11,196 nt of DNA. It comes from Prevotellaceae bacterium (GTDB lineage Bacteria > Bacteroidota > Bacteroidia > Bacteroidales > UBA932). A model generated the notes under the pieces. That model was not told the origin of the DNA. It made no database searches and was given only the letters and a program-made list of their open reading frames with translations. The position numbers were made by a program, and so were the translations under genes. Below, piece after piece: positions 1 to 7,295 of the stretch. The stretch lies in NCBI GenBank assembly GCA_031267155.1, contig JAIRZR010000492.1:1-11196 (forward strand). Direction: 5' to 3'. The number at the start of each line of letters is the position of its first letter. Position 1 is the first letter of the stretch.

Positions 1-103
1 AGTAGTTCAACCCGCTCCGGGGTTGAGAAAAGAGGTTCGCTCTACCCCGAGCTGCGCCTGCGGCTTGCGCGGGGTTATCCACCTTGGACGCCTTCCGGCG
101 TCG
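1..103. repeat. GC-rich hairpin cluster, probable dispersed intergenic (REP-like) repeat
   Basis: Three inverted repeats follow one another. TCAACCC (7-13) pairs with GGGTTGA (20-26). ACCCCG (42-47) pairs with CGGGGT (70-75) around a GC-rich inner part. GACGCC (87-92) pairs with GGCGTC (97-102) around a four-base TTCC loop. The block is far more GC-rich than the AT-rich DNA right after it. This density of palindromes in non-coding DNA is what dispersed REP-like elements look like, and I have the impression that similar blocks recur in Bacteroidales genomes. Only one copy is visible here, so the dispersed nature is inferred. The left end may continue beyond the window. Confidence 0.5.
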
Positions 104-131
104 ACCTGTAATGTACATATAATATATCTGC

Positions 132-150
132 GTAACATCAGTTATGTTAC
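132..150. repeat. Perfect 7-bp inverted repeat with 5-nt loop
   Basis: GTAACAT (132-138) and ATGTTAC (144-150) are perfect reverse complements separated by CAGTT. The dyad lies just right of the GC-rich hairpin cluster. It is not followed by a T-tract on either strand, so it is not an obvious intrinsic terminator. It could be a regulator-binding site or the outer edge of the repeat element. No role can be assigned. Confidence 0.5.
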
Positions 151-272
151 AATAAAACAAGATGCACAATTAAAAAAAACGCTGCATCCATCAACTGTTA
201 AAAAAACATACGATGGATAACAGTGGAAAGTAGATGATGCCGGAAAGTGTCGGCCTGTCATGCATAAAACCA

Positions 273-298
273 AGCTGCACGGAGTAGCTGCACGGAGT
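273..298. repeat. Perfect 13-bp tandem duplication
   Basis: AGCTGCACGGAGT occurs twice back to back (273-285 and 286-298) without mismatch. It sits about 50 bp upstream of the promoter element at 351-358. A recent slippage duplication is the simplest reading. A paired binding site for a regulator of the downstream operon cannot be excluded. Confidence 0.7.
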
Positions 299-350
299 AT
301 AATAATCGTGAAAAATGAGTCATCCGGATTTTTTTCTTCCGAATATTCCG

Positions 351-358
351 TATATTTG
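351..358 (+). promoter_or_regulatory. Bacteroidetes -7 promoter element for the TPR-MATE-kinase operon
   Basis: TATATTTG matches the Bacteroidetes consensus TAnnTTTG exactly. The -33 region about 19-21 bp upstream is T-rich but lacks a clean TTTG. Transcription would start around 363-367, giving a leader of about 60 nt before the ATG at 427. Confidence 0.55.
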
Positions 359-426
359 CCGCCGTATATGACGGGAAAACAATGTATTTGGGATTGTTTA
401 ACATCTGAAAAATAAATTATTTATAT

Positions 427-1248
427 ATGAAAAAAAATCTTACTGTTTTGGTTATTGCCCTTTTGTCCTGTACATGCAATGTCTGCGGGCAATCGTTTAA
501 GGCCGCGTTTGAAAAGGCGCTGAGTGAAAAAGACATGACAAAAGCCGAAAAGATACTTCAGGACTGGGATATGACGGACGCAAACGATGCGGAGTTGTAT
601 ATTTCTTATTTTAACTTCTATACGCTCAAAAGCATGGAGAAAGATTCGACTGCTTACGATAAGGAATATTCCCGGAAAGCGCTTGATTTTATATCCGAAG
701 GAATCGAACGTTTCCCTGTGCGGCTGGATATGCGTCTCGGGAAAATTTATATGCTTGAGAAACTGAAGGATTACGATGCGTTCACGAATGATATTATCGG
801 TTTGATACGCTATTCGAAGAAAACCGGGAATAACTGGAAAGGCGAGGGTTTCAGACTGGTGGACAAGCCGGACGAGATGCTTTACGGCGCCGTCCAGGAT
901 TTTCTGGGAAAGATATTTGCAAAAAATGATGCGGCGCTCGACGGGAAAATCATATCTATCTCCGAAGAGATGCTGGAAAACTATCCGGACCATACGCAAA
1001 GCCTGCTCAATATTTCTACCATAAGTATTAAGCGGAAAGATTATGACAAATCGCTCGAAGCGCTCTTGAAAGCGGATAAAATCAAGCCTGACGATTCGAT
1101 TCTTAAATATAATATTGCGTACGTTTATCAGGAAAAGGGCGACAAGGAAAATGCAAAAAAATATTACAAGCTCGCTGTCGACAATGCAAAGGAAAAAGAA
1201 AGCCGTCTCAAGGAGGCCGCACAGAAACAGTTGGATGCATTGAAATAG
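427..1248 (+). CDS. Exported TPR-repeat protein
   Basis: The 273-residue protein begins with a lysine pair and a hydrophobic stretch (about residues 3-17), so it is exported. The cleavage type is ambiguous: LLSC around Cys15 could be a weak lipobox, while CG-Q at 20-22 resembles the signal-peptidase I sites common in Bacteroidetes. The C-terminal third (about 190-270) carries two TPR-like helical hairpins, each with small residues before Y/A and a pattern such as 'YNIAYVYQEKGDKENAKKYY'. TPRs are protein-interaction scaffolds, so no enzymatic activity is expected. The N-terminal 180 residues look helical and may contain degenerate repeats. The ATG at 427 is preceded by an A/T-rich leader. This is the first gene of a three-gene operon, with the MATE gene starting 6 nt after its stop. 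The biological role and partner are unknown. Confidence 0.85.
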   Translation: MKKNLTVLVIALLSCTCNVCGQSFKAAFEKALSEKDMTKAEKILQDWDMTDANDAELYISYFNFYTLKSMEKDSTAYDKEYSRKALDFISEGIERFPVRLDMRLGKIYMLEKLKDYDAFTNDIIGLIRYSKKTGNNWKGEGFRLVDKPDEMLYGAVQDFLGKIFAKNDAALDGKIISISEEMLENYPDHTQSLLNISTISIKRKDYDKSLEALLKADKIKPDDSILKYNIAYVYQEKGDKENAKKYYKLAVDNAKEKESRLKEAAQKQLDALK

Positions 1249-1254
1249 TAAAAT

Positions 1255-2607
1255 ATGTCCAGTCAATTTATTCCTACGGGACTTGGTACTGAAAAGATAA
1301 GTAAGCTGCTGAGGCAATATGCCGTACCGGCCATTATTGCGATGACGGCGTCTTCGCTCTACAACATGGTAGACAGTATTTTCATCGGGCAAGGCGTTGG
1401 CGCGCTCGCCATCTCCGGCCTCGCCGTTACGTTCCCGTTCATGAACATCGCTGCGGCATTCGGCACGCTGGTCGGTATCGGGGCCGGCACGCTCATCTCG
1501 GTCAAACTGGGCCAGAAGGATTACATCTCCGCACAAAAAGTATTAGGCAATGTTTTCATGCTGAATATTGCCATCGGCATATTGTTCACGATCGCGTCGC
1601 TAATCTTCCTTGATCCCATCCTGTATTTTTTCGGTGCAAGCGAAAACACGATACGCTATGCCCATGAATACATGGAAATCATATTATACGGGAATGTGAT
1701 CACTCATCTTTATTTCGGACTGAATAACGTATTACGTTCATCCGGACATCCCCGGAAAGCAATGATGCTTACGATTACGACCGTCATCCTGAACACCATA
1801 CTGGATCCGATTTTTATCTTTGCCTTCGGGTGGGGCATAAAAGGCGCTGCGATTGCCACGGTACTGGCGCAATTCGTATCCCTCGTATGGCAAGTCCGGA
1901 TTTTCATGAATAAGAACGAGTTGCTGCATTTCCGTAAAAGGATTTTCAACCCCGATTCCCGCCTTGTAAAGGATATGCTGGCGATCGGGCTGTCTCCGTT
2001 CCTTATGAATGTCGCTTCGTGCTTTATTGTTATCCTCGTGAATAATGCCATGAAGAAGCACAGCGGCGACTTAGCCATCGGTGCGTTCGGGATTGTGAAC
2101 CGGCTTGTGTTTATATGCGTCATGATCGTGATGGGACTGAACCAGGGCATGCAACCCGTTGCCGGATACAACTACGGGGCGCGGAAGATGTCGCGGGTGC
2201 TGGAAGCGCTGAAAATTACCGCATTCTTTGCAACGATTGTCACGACTGCCGCATTTCTGGCAGGCGAACTGATACCCGGACCAATGACGCGCATATTCAC
2301 TTCGGACGAAGAACTCGTCGCACTGTCTGTTTATGGCTTGCGTCTTACGGTTATGTTTTTCCCCTTAATCGGGGCGCAGATCGTAATCGCAAACTTTTTC
2401 CAGAGTATCGGCATGGCAGGCAAGGCTATATTTCTATCCCTGATCAGGCAAGTATTAGTGCTGATTCCTTGCCTTATCGTCCTTCCCGAACTGTTCGGAC
2501 TGACGGGGGTGTGGATCAGTTCGCCGGTAGCGGACATTGTCGCCTGCGTCGTTTCAACGATTATGATTATTCATCAGATAAAGAAACTTAAAACCGGACA
2601 GATATGA
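1255..2607 (+). CDS. MATE-family multidrug/Na+ (or H+) antiporter, MepA-like
   Basis: This 450-residue inner-membrane protein is of normal length for the MATE family. It has about twelve hydrophobic segments in two homologous halves. The N-terminus 'LLRQYAVPAIIAMTASSLYN' followed by 'VDSIFIGQGVGALAISG' is the classic MATE signature. A second-half equivalent, 'LNQGMQPVAGYNYGARK', lies around residues 298-314. MATE proteins export cationic drugs, dyes or metabolites in exchange for Na+ or H+. MepA-like members are the closest by general sequence feel, but the substrate cannot be predicted. The stop overlaps the start of the next gene (ATGA), implying translational coupling, and the TPR gene ends 6 nt upstream. 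The family is certain, the substrate is not. Confidence 0.95.
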   Translation: MSSQFIPTGLGTEKISKLLRQYAVPAIIAMTASSLYNMVDSIFIGQGVGALAISGLAVTFPFMNIAAAFGTLVGIGAGTLISVKLGQKDYISAQKVLGNVFMLNIAIGILFTIASLIFLDPILYFFGASENTIRYAHEYMEIILYGNVITHLYFGLNNVLRSSGHPRKAMMLTITTVILNTILDPIFIFAFGWGIKGAAIATVLAQFVSLVWQVRIFMNKNELLHFRKRIFNPDSRLVKDMLAIGLSPFLMNVASCFIVILVNNAMKKHSGDLAIGAFGIVNRLVFICVMIVMGLNQGMQPVAGYNYGARKMSRVLEALKITAFFATIVTTAAFLAGELIPGPMTRIFTSDEELVALSVYGLRLTVMFFPLIGAQIVIANFFQSIGMAGKAIFLSLIRQVLVLIPCLIVLPELFGLTGVWISSPVADIVACVVSTIMIIHQIKKLKTGQI

Positions 2608-3230
2608 TTATTACGATTGGAAGGCAATTGGGAAGCGGTGGCCGTGATATTGGGAAAAAGCTGTCGGAAGCGATGAATATCGCTTATTACGACAGGGAAC
2701 TTATAGAGATTACGGCGAAAGAGAGCGGACTGAACAGGAAACTTTTTGAAGAAGCGGACGAACGGGCGCGAACCGGTTTTTCCGCAGGTATTTTAGGCAT
2801 GCGCGTCCCCTTCCTTAGCGAAGGCGGGATTGCGTGCGGAGGGCTGTCGAATGAAATGCTTTTTCAGATTCAGAGCGATGTGATTCGAAGCCTTGCCGAT
2901 AAACAGCCGTGTGTCTTCATCGGTCGCTGCGCGGACTATATACTGCGCGACCGCAAAGACTGCTTCAGCGTATTCATCTGCGCGAACGAAGAAGACCGGA
3001 TCCGGCGTATTATCAGTTACGGCGACAACAGCATACCGGTCGAAAAAGCGCGTGATTTAATGGAACGGGGGGACAGGAGACGCGCTGCATTTTACAACTA
3101 TTATTCAAATAAAACCTGGGGCGAAGCCTCAAGCTATCACGTATGCATCAATTCGTCCGTTTTCGGCGTTGACGGAACTGTCTCGCTGCTGAAAGAAATG
3201 ATGGGAAAAGTAAGCTTTTATAGCGAATAA
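2604..3230 (+). CDS. Cytidylate-kinase-like P-loop protein
   Basis: The 208-residue protein opens with a P-loop nucleotide-binding motif, GRQLGSGGRDIGKKL (residues 6-20), then 'YYDRELIEITAKESGL' (28-43). Further on are 'FIGRCADYIL' (105-114) and an arginine-rich segment, RIRRI...RGDRRR, consistent with the lid of a nucleoside-monophosphate kinase. This matches the cytidylate-kinase-like family common in Bacteroidetes and Firmicutes, which is distinct from the essential Cmk. Its substrate is generally unknown, so CMP phosphorylation should not be assumed. Its start overlaps the MATE stop by 4 nt, so the two are translationally coupled. Its last 13 bp overlap the 3' end of the convergent threonine aldolase gene. 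Confidence 0.85.
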   Translation: MIITIGRQLGSGGRDIGKKLSEAMNIAYYDRELIEITAKESGLNRKLFEEADERARTGFSAGILGMRVPFLSEGGIACGGLSNEMLFQIQSDVIRSLADKQPCVFIGRCADYILRDRKDCFSVFICANEEDRIRRIISYGDNSIPVEKARDLMERGDRRRAAFYNYYSNKTWGEASSYHVCINSSVFGVDGTVSLLKEMMGKVSFYSE

Positions 3231-4252
3231 ATGTCTTTCGTTAGAGTCCGCACGTCTTCTTCCCGTGTAGCCCAGCTTGTGCAAAATCTGACGGCAGCCT
3301 GATGATCATTGATATTTGTCCACAGTTCGAACGCATATTTCAGTGACAGGATGCGGATTTGCTCTCTCGTAAGTATCGGGAATTGCTGGTTGGTAGGCGA
3401 TTCGCATAAAAACTTAAAGCCTTTTGCCGTAAACGCGTCGCGTATCATCATCGCCATTTGCACGGCATGGCGGGATATTTCAAAATATAACCCGCCGTCA
3501 AACAAAGTCTCAAACTGCAAACCAAGCAAACGCCCTTTAGCCAGCATTCCGCCCCGCTGCTTGATAAAGTAACGGAAATCTTTTTTCAGGTTTTCATTCG
3601 TTATCACGACCGCTTCGCCGAATAACGCGCCTACCTTCGTGCCTCCGATATAAAAAACATCGCACATCTTTGTGATATCCGGCATTGTAAGGTCATTACC
3701 TTCTGCCGCCAGCCCATACCCAAGACGCGCCCCGTCCATAAAAAGCGGCAATCCGTTTTTGCGGCACGTATCACTCAACGCCTGCAATTCCCGCTTTGTA
3801 TATACGGTACCGCCTTCCGTCGGATTCGATATATAAACCATACCGGGCTGTACGATATGCTCATGGTTCGCATCACTCCAATGTTCCGAAAACGTGCGTT
3901 CTACCTGCGCAGCCGTAAGTTTACCGTCTTCCGCCTGTAATGCCAGCACCTTATGTCCGGTAGCTTCGACGGCTCCCGTTTCATGCACATTTATATGCCC
4001 CGTCGTTGCTGCAATCACCCCCTGATGCGGACGCAGAACAGAGGCTATAACCGTAGAATTTGTCTGCGTTCCCCCCACCAAAAAGTGAACATCTACCGCT
4101 TCATTTCCGCACAAGCCACGCACAAGCCGACGCGCATTTCCGCAATACTCGTCTTCGCCATATCCCTTTGTTTGCTCCCTATTAGTTTCCGCTAAGCGTT
4201 CCAATATTCGCGGATGCGCACCTTCAGCATAATCACATTCAAATCGTATCAT
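3218..4252 (-). CDS. ltaE: Low-specificity L-threonine aldolase (PLP-dependent)
   Basis: This is a cytosolic fold-type I PLP enzyme of 344 residues, the usual length. It cleaves L-threonine or L-allo-threonine to glycine and acetaldehyde. Family hallmarks are the N-terminal 'YGEDEYCGN' (31-39), 'GGTQTNSTV' (60-68, phosphate-binding region), 'GHINVHETGA' (85-94, a His that stacks on PLP), 'NPTEGGTVY' (143-151), 'MDGARLG' (172-178, the Asp contacting the pyridine nitrogen) and 'YIGGTKVGAL' (201-210), in which Lys206 should form the Schiff base. All expected motifs are present and the gene looks intact. It runs convergent to the MATE/kinase operon with a 13-bp tail-to-tail overlap, and divergent from the hydrolase operon. 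It is probably transcribed alone from the promoter element at 4291-4298. Confidence 0.93.
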   Translation of the reverse strand: MIRFECDYAEGAHPRILERLAETNREQTKGYGEDEYCGNARRLVRGLCGNEAVDVHFLVGGTQTNSTVIASVLRPHQGVIAATTGHINVHETGAVEATGHKVLALQAEDGKLTAAQVERTFSEHWSDANHEHIVQPGMVYISNPTEGGTVYTKRELQALSDTCRKNGLPLFMDGARLGYGLAAEGNDLTMPDITKMCDVFYIGGTKVGALFGEAVVITNENLKKDFRYFIKQRGGMLAKGRLLGLQFETLFDGGLYFEISRHAVQMAMMIRDAFTAKGFKFLCESPTNQQFPILTREQIRILSLKYAFELWTNINDHQAAVRFCTSWATREEDVRTLTKDIYSL

Positions 4253-4290
4253 ATTTCCCGATAATTTTGTCTACTCGTTTAAAAACCGGA

Positions 4291-4298
4291 CAAACGTA
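4291..4298 (-). promoter_or_regulatory. -7 promoter element for the threonine aldolase gene
   Basis: Read on the minus strand this is TACGTTTG, an exact TAnnTTTG match, 38 bp upstream of the ATG at 4252. No convincing -33 TTTG is seen at the usual spacing, so the promoter may be weak or activator-dependent. The leader would be about 30 nt. Confidence 0.5.
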
Positions 4299-4345
4299 CA
4301 TAAAATAATTCAATTACCTGTAAATAGATAAAGATTTCCGGTGGA

Positions 4346-4369
4346 ATTGATAAAGGGAAGATTGATAAA
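4346..4369. repeat. Short direct repeat ATTGATAAA, 15-bp spacing
   Basis: ATTGATAAA occurs at 4346-4354 and again at 4361-4369, inside the divergent intergenic region between the aldolase and the hydrolase operon. A related AGATAAAG lies at 4326-4333. Repeats spaced about 1.5 helical turns apart could be operator half-sites, but in AT-rich DNA chance is a real alternative. Confidence 0.3.
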
Positions 4370-4432
4370 TGACGCCGCACGCAGGATAATGATTCGTGAT
4401 TATGAATAAATATTTCATTTTAGCCTGGAAAT

Positions 4433-4463
4433 ATTGCAGTGAATTATTTTTTTTGTACTTTTG
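4433..4463 (+). promoter_or_regulatory. Bacteroidetes -33/-7 promoter of the exported hydrolase operon
   Basis: The -33 element ATTG (4433-4436) and the -7 element TACTTTTG (4456-4463, exact TAnnTTTG) are separated by 19 bp, the canonical spacing. The predicted transcription start falls at about 4467-4472, on top of an in-frame ATG at 4468. That ATG is therefore unlikely to be the translation start, and the site supports starting the downstream gene at 4504. Confidence 0.65.
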
Positions 4464-4503
4464 ACCGATGATTTATAAACAATATGATATATACAAACAA
4501 CTT

Positions 4504-5376
4504 ATGAAACATTTTTTTATCTTTTTGCTGTTCATATCCATATCTAACTGGAATCGGATTGCCGCCCGTGAAACCGTCCTCACGTACAACATCGGTGATT
4601 TTCAAGTCAGTATATTGTCCGAAGGCGGTCAGGATGCCGGCAGTTCAATGCTGGCCGGCGCTACTCCCGAAATAATCGACAAATATCTTCCCGAAGGCGT
4701 TTTCCGGCTCGAAATACAAGCTTTCCTTGTCCGCACCCCGGACAAGAACATTCTGATAGACGCCGGCACGGGGCAGAACCTGTCCGGCAATCTGGAATCG
4801 CTGAATATCGGCGGTGACATGATACACGTAATCCTCCTTACTCACATGCATGGCGACCATATCGGCGGCCTGTTGAAAGACGGCAAAAAAGCCTTTCCAC
4901 AGGCGGAGCTGTACCTCTCGCAGGCGGAATACGATTTCTGGCAGGCCAGCGAACGGGGAGCGGACGCCCGGAAAGTCCTCGAAGCTTATAAGGACAGGCT
5001 GCACCTGTTCGTCCCCGGCGAATTAGGCGGTGAGATATCGGATTTGCTTCCCGGCGTCAAGCCCGTTGCTGCGTACGGCCATACACCCGGACATACGGCC
5101 TTCCTCGTGGAATCGCTCAAAACGCAATTACTGATATGGGGCGATGTAACCCATGCCATCCCTGTACAAATGCCTCACCCCGAAATATCAATGACGTTCG
5201 ACAACAACCGGGAACAGGCCGCCGCCACCCGGAAAAAAATCCTTGAATACGTACAAAAAAACAGGATACGCATCGCCGGCGCTCATATCGTACTGCCTGC
5301 AATCGGAGATATCCGGCCGGGCAAAGCCGAAGGTGAATACGAATTTATCCCCATGTGCACATGCGAAGCAATCTGA
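4504..5376 (+). CDS. Exported metallo-beta-lactamase-fold hydrolase
   Basis: From the ATG at 4504 the protein has 290 residues. It begins with a signal peptide (about 1-21, MKHFFIFLLF then small residues ending near AA-R). An in-frame ATG lies at 4468, but it coincides with the predicted transcription start and would put 12 polar residues before the signal peptide, so I prefer 4504. The MBL core is clear: 'LIDAGTG' (84-90), the metal-binding HMHGDH motif (His114, His116, Asp118, His119), 'YGHTPGHT' with a further metal-binding His, and 'LIWGDVTH' with the bridging Asp. This supports a two-metal hydrolase acting in the periplasm or envelope. The class includes lactonases, phosphodiesterases and other hydrolases, and the substrate is unknown. 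The SGNH hydrolase starts 5 nt downstream, so the two are co-transcribed. Confidence 0.88.
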   Translation: MKHFFIFLLFISISNWNRIAARETVLTYNIGDFQVSILSEGGQDAGSSMLAGATPEIIDKYLPEGVFRLEIQAFLVRTPDKNILIDAGTGQNLSGNLESLNIGGDMIHVILLTHMHGDHIGGLLKDGKKAFPQAELYLSQAEYDFWQASERGADARKVLEAYKDRLHLFVPGELGGEISDLLPGVKPVAAYGHTPGHTAFLVESLKTQLLIWGDVTHAIPVQMPHPEISMTFDNNREQAAATRKKILEYVQKNRIRIAGAHIVLPAIGDIRPGKAEGEYEFIPMCTCEAI

Positions 5377-5381
5377 CGACT

Positions 5382-6221
5382 ATGTACAGGCAAATAATTG
5401 TCATCATCGCAATCACTGCACTGTGCAGTTTATCGTTCGCCCCCGGAAAAATCAAATGGGTAGCTATCGGCGACTCCATAACCTATCTCAACGATCATCT
5501 CGACGAAACGGGCCACAGGGTCGAAAAAGGATACCTGACAAGGGTAACTGAAAAATTACCGGACATGGCTTATGTAAACAAAGGCTACAACGGCTGGACA
5601 ACGGGTGGTATCGCAGACAAAATCGACGAACTGGGGCTGGAAAAAGCCGACGTATATTCCGTTTTTTTGGGTACAAACGACTGGTGGCGTGGACGCCCCG
5701 TCGGTTTGATGGCCGATTATGAAAACAGCACGGGAAGCGGTACCGTGTACGGCGCATTCCGGATCATCATCGACAAGCTGAGGTCGCTGAACGACAAAGC
5801 TCCAATTATACTGATTACGCCGTTGCAAAGAGGAGATTTCGTTTATATCGGCAACTACAAAAACAACGCTTACGGTTCATACAGCGAAAAGCACGGACAG
5901 GCGTTGTCCGACGTAGTCAAGGCCATTCAAAAAATCGCCCGGAAAGAAAAACTGGAAGTGATTGACTTGTATCATAAAAGCGGTATCAACATAAAAAACA
6001 TGGTAAGGTTTAAACGGCTCAAAGACCCCGCAACAGGACAGTACAAAAACTATCCATACCCCGCCTATAAGAAAATCCCGTTCGACCCGGAAAACGATGA
6101 ATACCCCTATCCCGCAGAAGTTGCGGGCATGACCTACGACGGCCTCCACCCTTCGGATAAGGGAAATGAGATAATAGCCGACATGCTCGTGAACAAAATG
6201 AAATCTCTTCAAATTCCATAA
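5382..6221 (+). CDS. Exported SGNH/GDSL-family hydrolase (lipase/acylhydrolase-like)
   Basis: The start chosen is the ATG at 5382. A longer frame using GTG at 5355 would overlap the MBL gene and add residues before the signal peptide. The 279-residue product has a signal peptide (1-20, ending LSFA). SGNH block I is 'AIGDSIT' with the nucleophile Ser32. Block II is probably around 'NKGYNGWTTGGI' (66-77). Block III is 'GTNDWW' (Asn99). Block V is 'DGLHPSDKGN' with Asp253 and His256 completing the triad. All catalytic parts are present. The family hydrolyses ester bonds in lipids, acetylated glycans or related substrates. It sits 5 nt after the MBL hydrolase gene, suggesting both act on the same imported or envelope substrate. 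Its stop lies only 14 bp from the convergent stop of the nucleosidase gene. Confidence 0.88.
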   Translation: MYRQIIVIIAITALCSLSFAPGKIKWVAIGDSITYLNDHLDETGHRVEKGYLTRVTEKLPDMAYVNKGYNGWTTGGIADKIDELGLEKADVYSVFLGTNDWWRGRPVGLMADYENSTGSGTVYGAFRIIIDKLRSLNDKAPIILITPLQRGDFVYIGNYKNNAYGSYSEKHGQALSDVVKAIQKIARKEKLEVIDLYHKSGINIKNMVRFKRLKDPATGQYKNYPYPAYKKIPFDPENDEYPYPAEVAGMTYDGLHPSDKGNEIIADMLVNKMKSLQIP

Positions 6222-6235
6222 AAAGCATCATTTCA

Positions 6236-7282
6236 TTAAAACTCCTCGTCTTCCATTGCCCCTCCAGGTTCTGTCTCTCTTATATAGTGATTTTGTAAAA
6301 AATATAATAAGGCTGTAAATGCTCCAAATGCAGCTATGTGTTGATACTTCTTATTAAATTGATCATCCTTGTCTTTTCCTCCATAATCTGAAATACCACG
6401 TATCACCAACCAGGTGTTCTTGAATTCTTTACATGCAATACAAAATCCTGCACTCTCCATTTCTACAGCAATTATTCCTTTATCAGAAGGTATTGCCTTT
6501 CTTAGCAACTTTAAACTACTTCCATCTGCAAATAATTTTTTCCCGGAAGCAATTGTTCCCACTTTTAATTCGGAGTTATCAACCAGCTCGATATTAAATT
6601 CTGATTCTACAATCTCTCCATAATCTTTTACGATTTTCTTATATATTTCCCTCCATTTATCTGGTTTCATTTCAAAAGATTGAATGTCTCGTATTAATTT
6701 TTTATCATGAATCTCTGAATGTTTGGGTCTGTACTCAATTTTACCGCCAGATTCTAACCGTTGAGGCTCATAATCAACTATTTCTTTGCTCATGATAACA
6801 CTGTATTTTTTTATTTCTTCTTTCAATCCGGCAGCAATACCACACAAAATCGCTAAATCACAATTATATTCTTGGAATACGCGCATGGCTACAATAGAAC
6901 ACTCTAAATCACCTGATTCCCCAATACATACAATCAATGCGCGCAATTTATCACGACTATTTTCACGTTCTATATCAACCTCCCAAGCATTAATTCCATT
7001 TAAGTTTGCACTTCTAACAGATTTGTTTTCTTCAGTAAGAGGAAACATTTTTTCTAATGCCTTAAATTCATTTTTTATGACAGTAAAAATTATAATATCA
7101 ACTTTACCTTTTGCTTTTAGAACGGAGTTCTTGGGAATTTTATCTATAAGTTGATAGAATTTATGCATAAAATCTTTGTATTTTAATTGTCTTGCATATT
7201 TATCATCCTCATTTGTCAAAAAATATAAGATAGATTTACAATTTTCGAGAATATCTTTAAGCTTAATTTCTTTTTCTGCCAT
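6236..7282 (-). CDS. Nucleoside phosphorylase/MTA-SAH-nucleosidase-fold protein, putative immune effector
   Basis: This is a 348-residue soluble protein, about 100 residues longer than housekeeping MTA/SAH nucleosidases. The fold runs from about residue 60 to 333. It starts with 'VDIIIFTVIKNEFKAL' (61-76), then 'CGIAAGL' (147-153), the base-site strand 'GTIASGKKLFAD' (242-253), 'VEMESAGF' (273-280, Glu residues contacting ribose) and 'RGISDYGG' (295-302, the Asp expected to protonate the purine). These residues suggest an active N-glycosidase or phosphorylase. Residues 1-60 form a charged helical extension and the tail is acidic (MEDEEF). It is the last gene of a four-gene operon, starting 13 nt after the preceding stop. 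Related domains act as effectors in bacterial defence, for example the ATP-cleaving nucleosidase of Detocs, and I infer a similar role. A housekeeping nucleosidase is less likely given the extension and context. Confidence 0.85.
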   Translation of the reverse strand: MAEKEIKLKDILENCKSILYFLTNEDDKYARQLKYKDFMHKFYQLIDKIPKNSVLKAKGKVDIIIFTVIKNEFKALEKMFPLTEENKSVRSANLNGINAWEVDIERENSRDKLRALIVCIGESGDLECSIVAMRVFQEYNCDLAILCGIAAGLKEEIKKYSVIMSKEIVDYEPQRLESGGKIEYRPKHSEIHDKKLIRDIQSFEMKPDKWREIYKKIVKDYGEIVESEFNIELVDNSELKVGTIASGKKLFADGSSLKLLRKAIPSDKGIIAVEMESAGFCIACKEFKNTWLVIRGISDYGGKDKDDQFNKKYQHIAAFGAFTALLYFLQNHYIRETEPGGAMEDEEF

Positions 7283-7295
7283 AGCTCATTATTAT

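Larger units (their letters stand above)
1..426. other. Left intergenic region without a convincing gene
   Basis: No convincing coding sequence lies here. The only open frame of note (about 65 codons from position 23) runs through the hairpin cluster and has no recognisable domain. The stretch holds a GC-rich hairpin cluster (1-103), a perfect inverted repeat (132-150), a 13-bp tandem duplication (273-298) and a Bacteroidetes-type -7 element (351-358) serving the gene at 427. ATCCATC at 186-192 can also pair with GATGGAT at 212-218. Any gene to the left ends outside the window. Confidence 0.6.

Noticed and set aside
23..220. 65-codon plus-strand frame in the left intergenic region
   Set aside because: It runs through the hairpin cluster and low-complexity DNA. 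The reading frame is a by-product of the GC-rich repeat.
421..1536. 371-codon minus-strand open frame
   Set aside because: It is antisense to the TPR gene and to the start of the MATE gene, both of which have clear family signatures. Its product is rich in Arg, His, Phe and Ile with no domain pattern, typical of a shadow frame.
2115..2591. 158-codon plus-strand frame inside the MATE gene
   Set aside because: It lies wholly within the MATE coding sequence in another frame and is Arg/Asp/Cys-rich without a recognisable domain.
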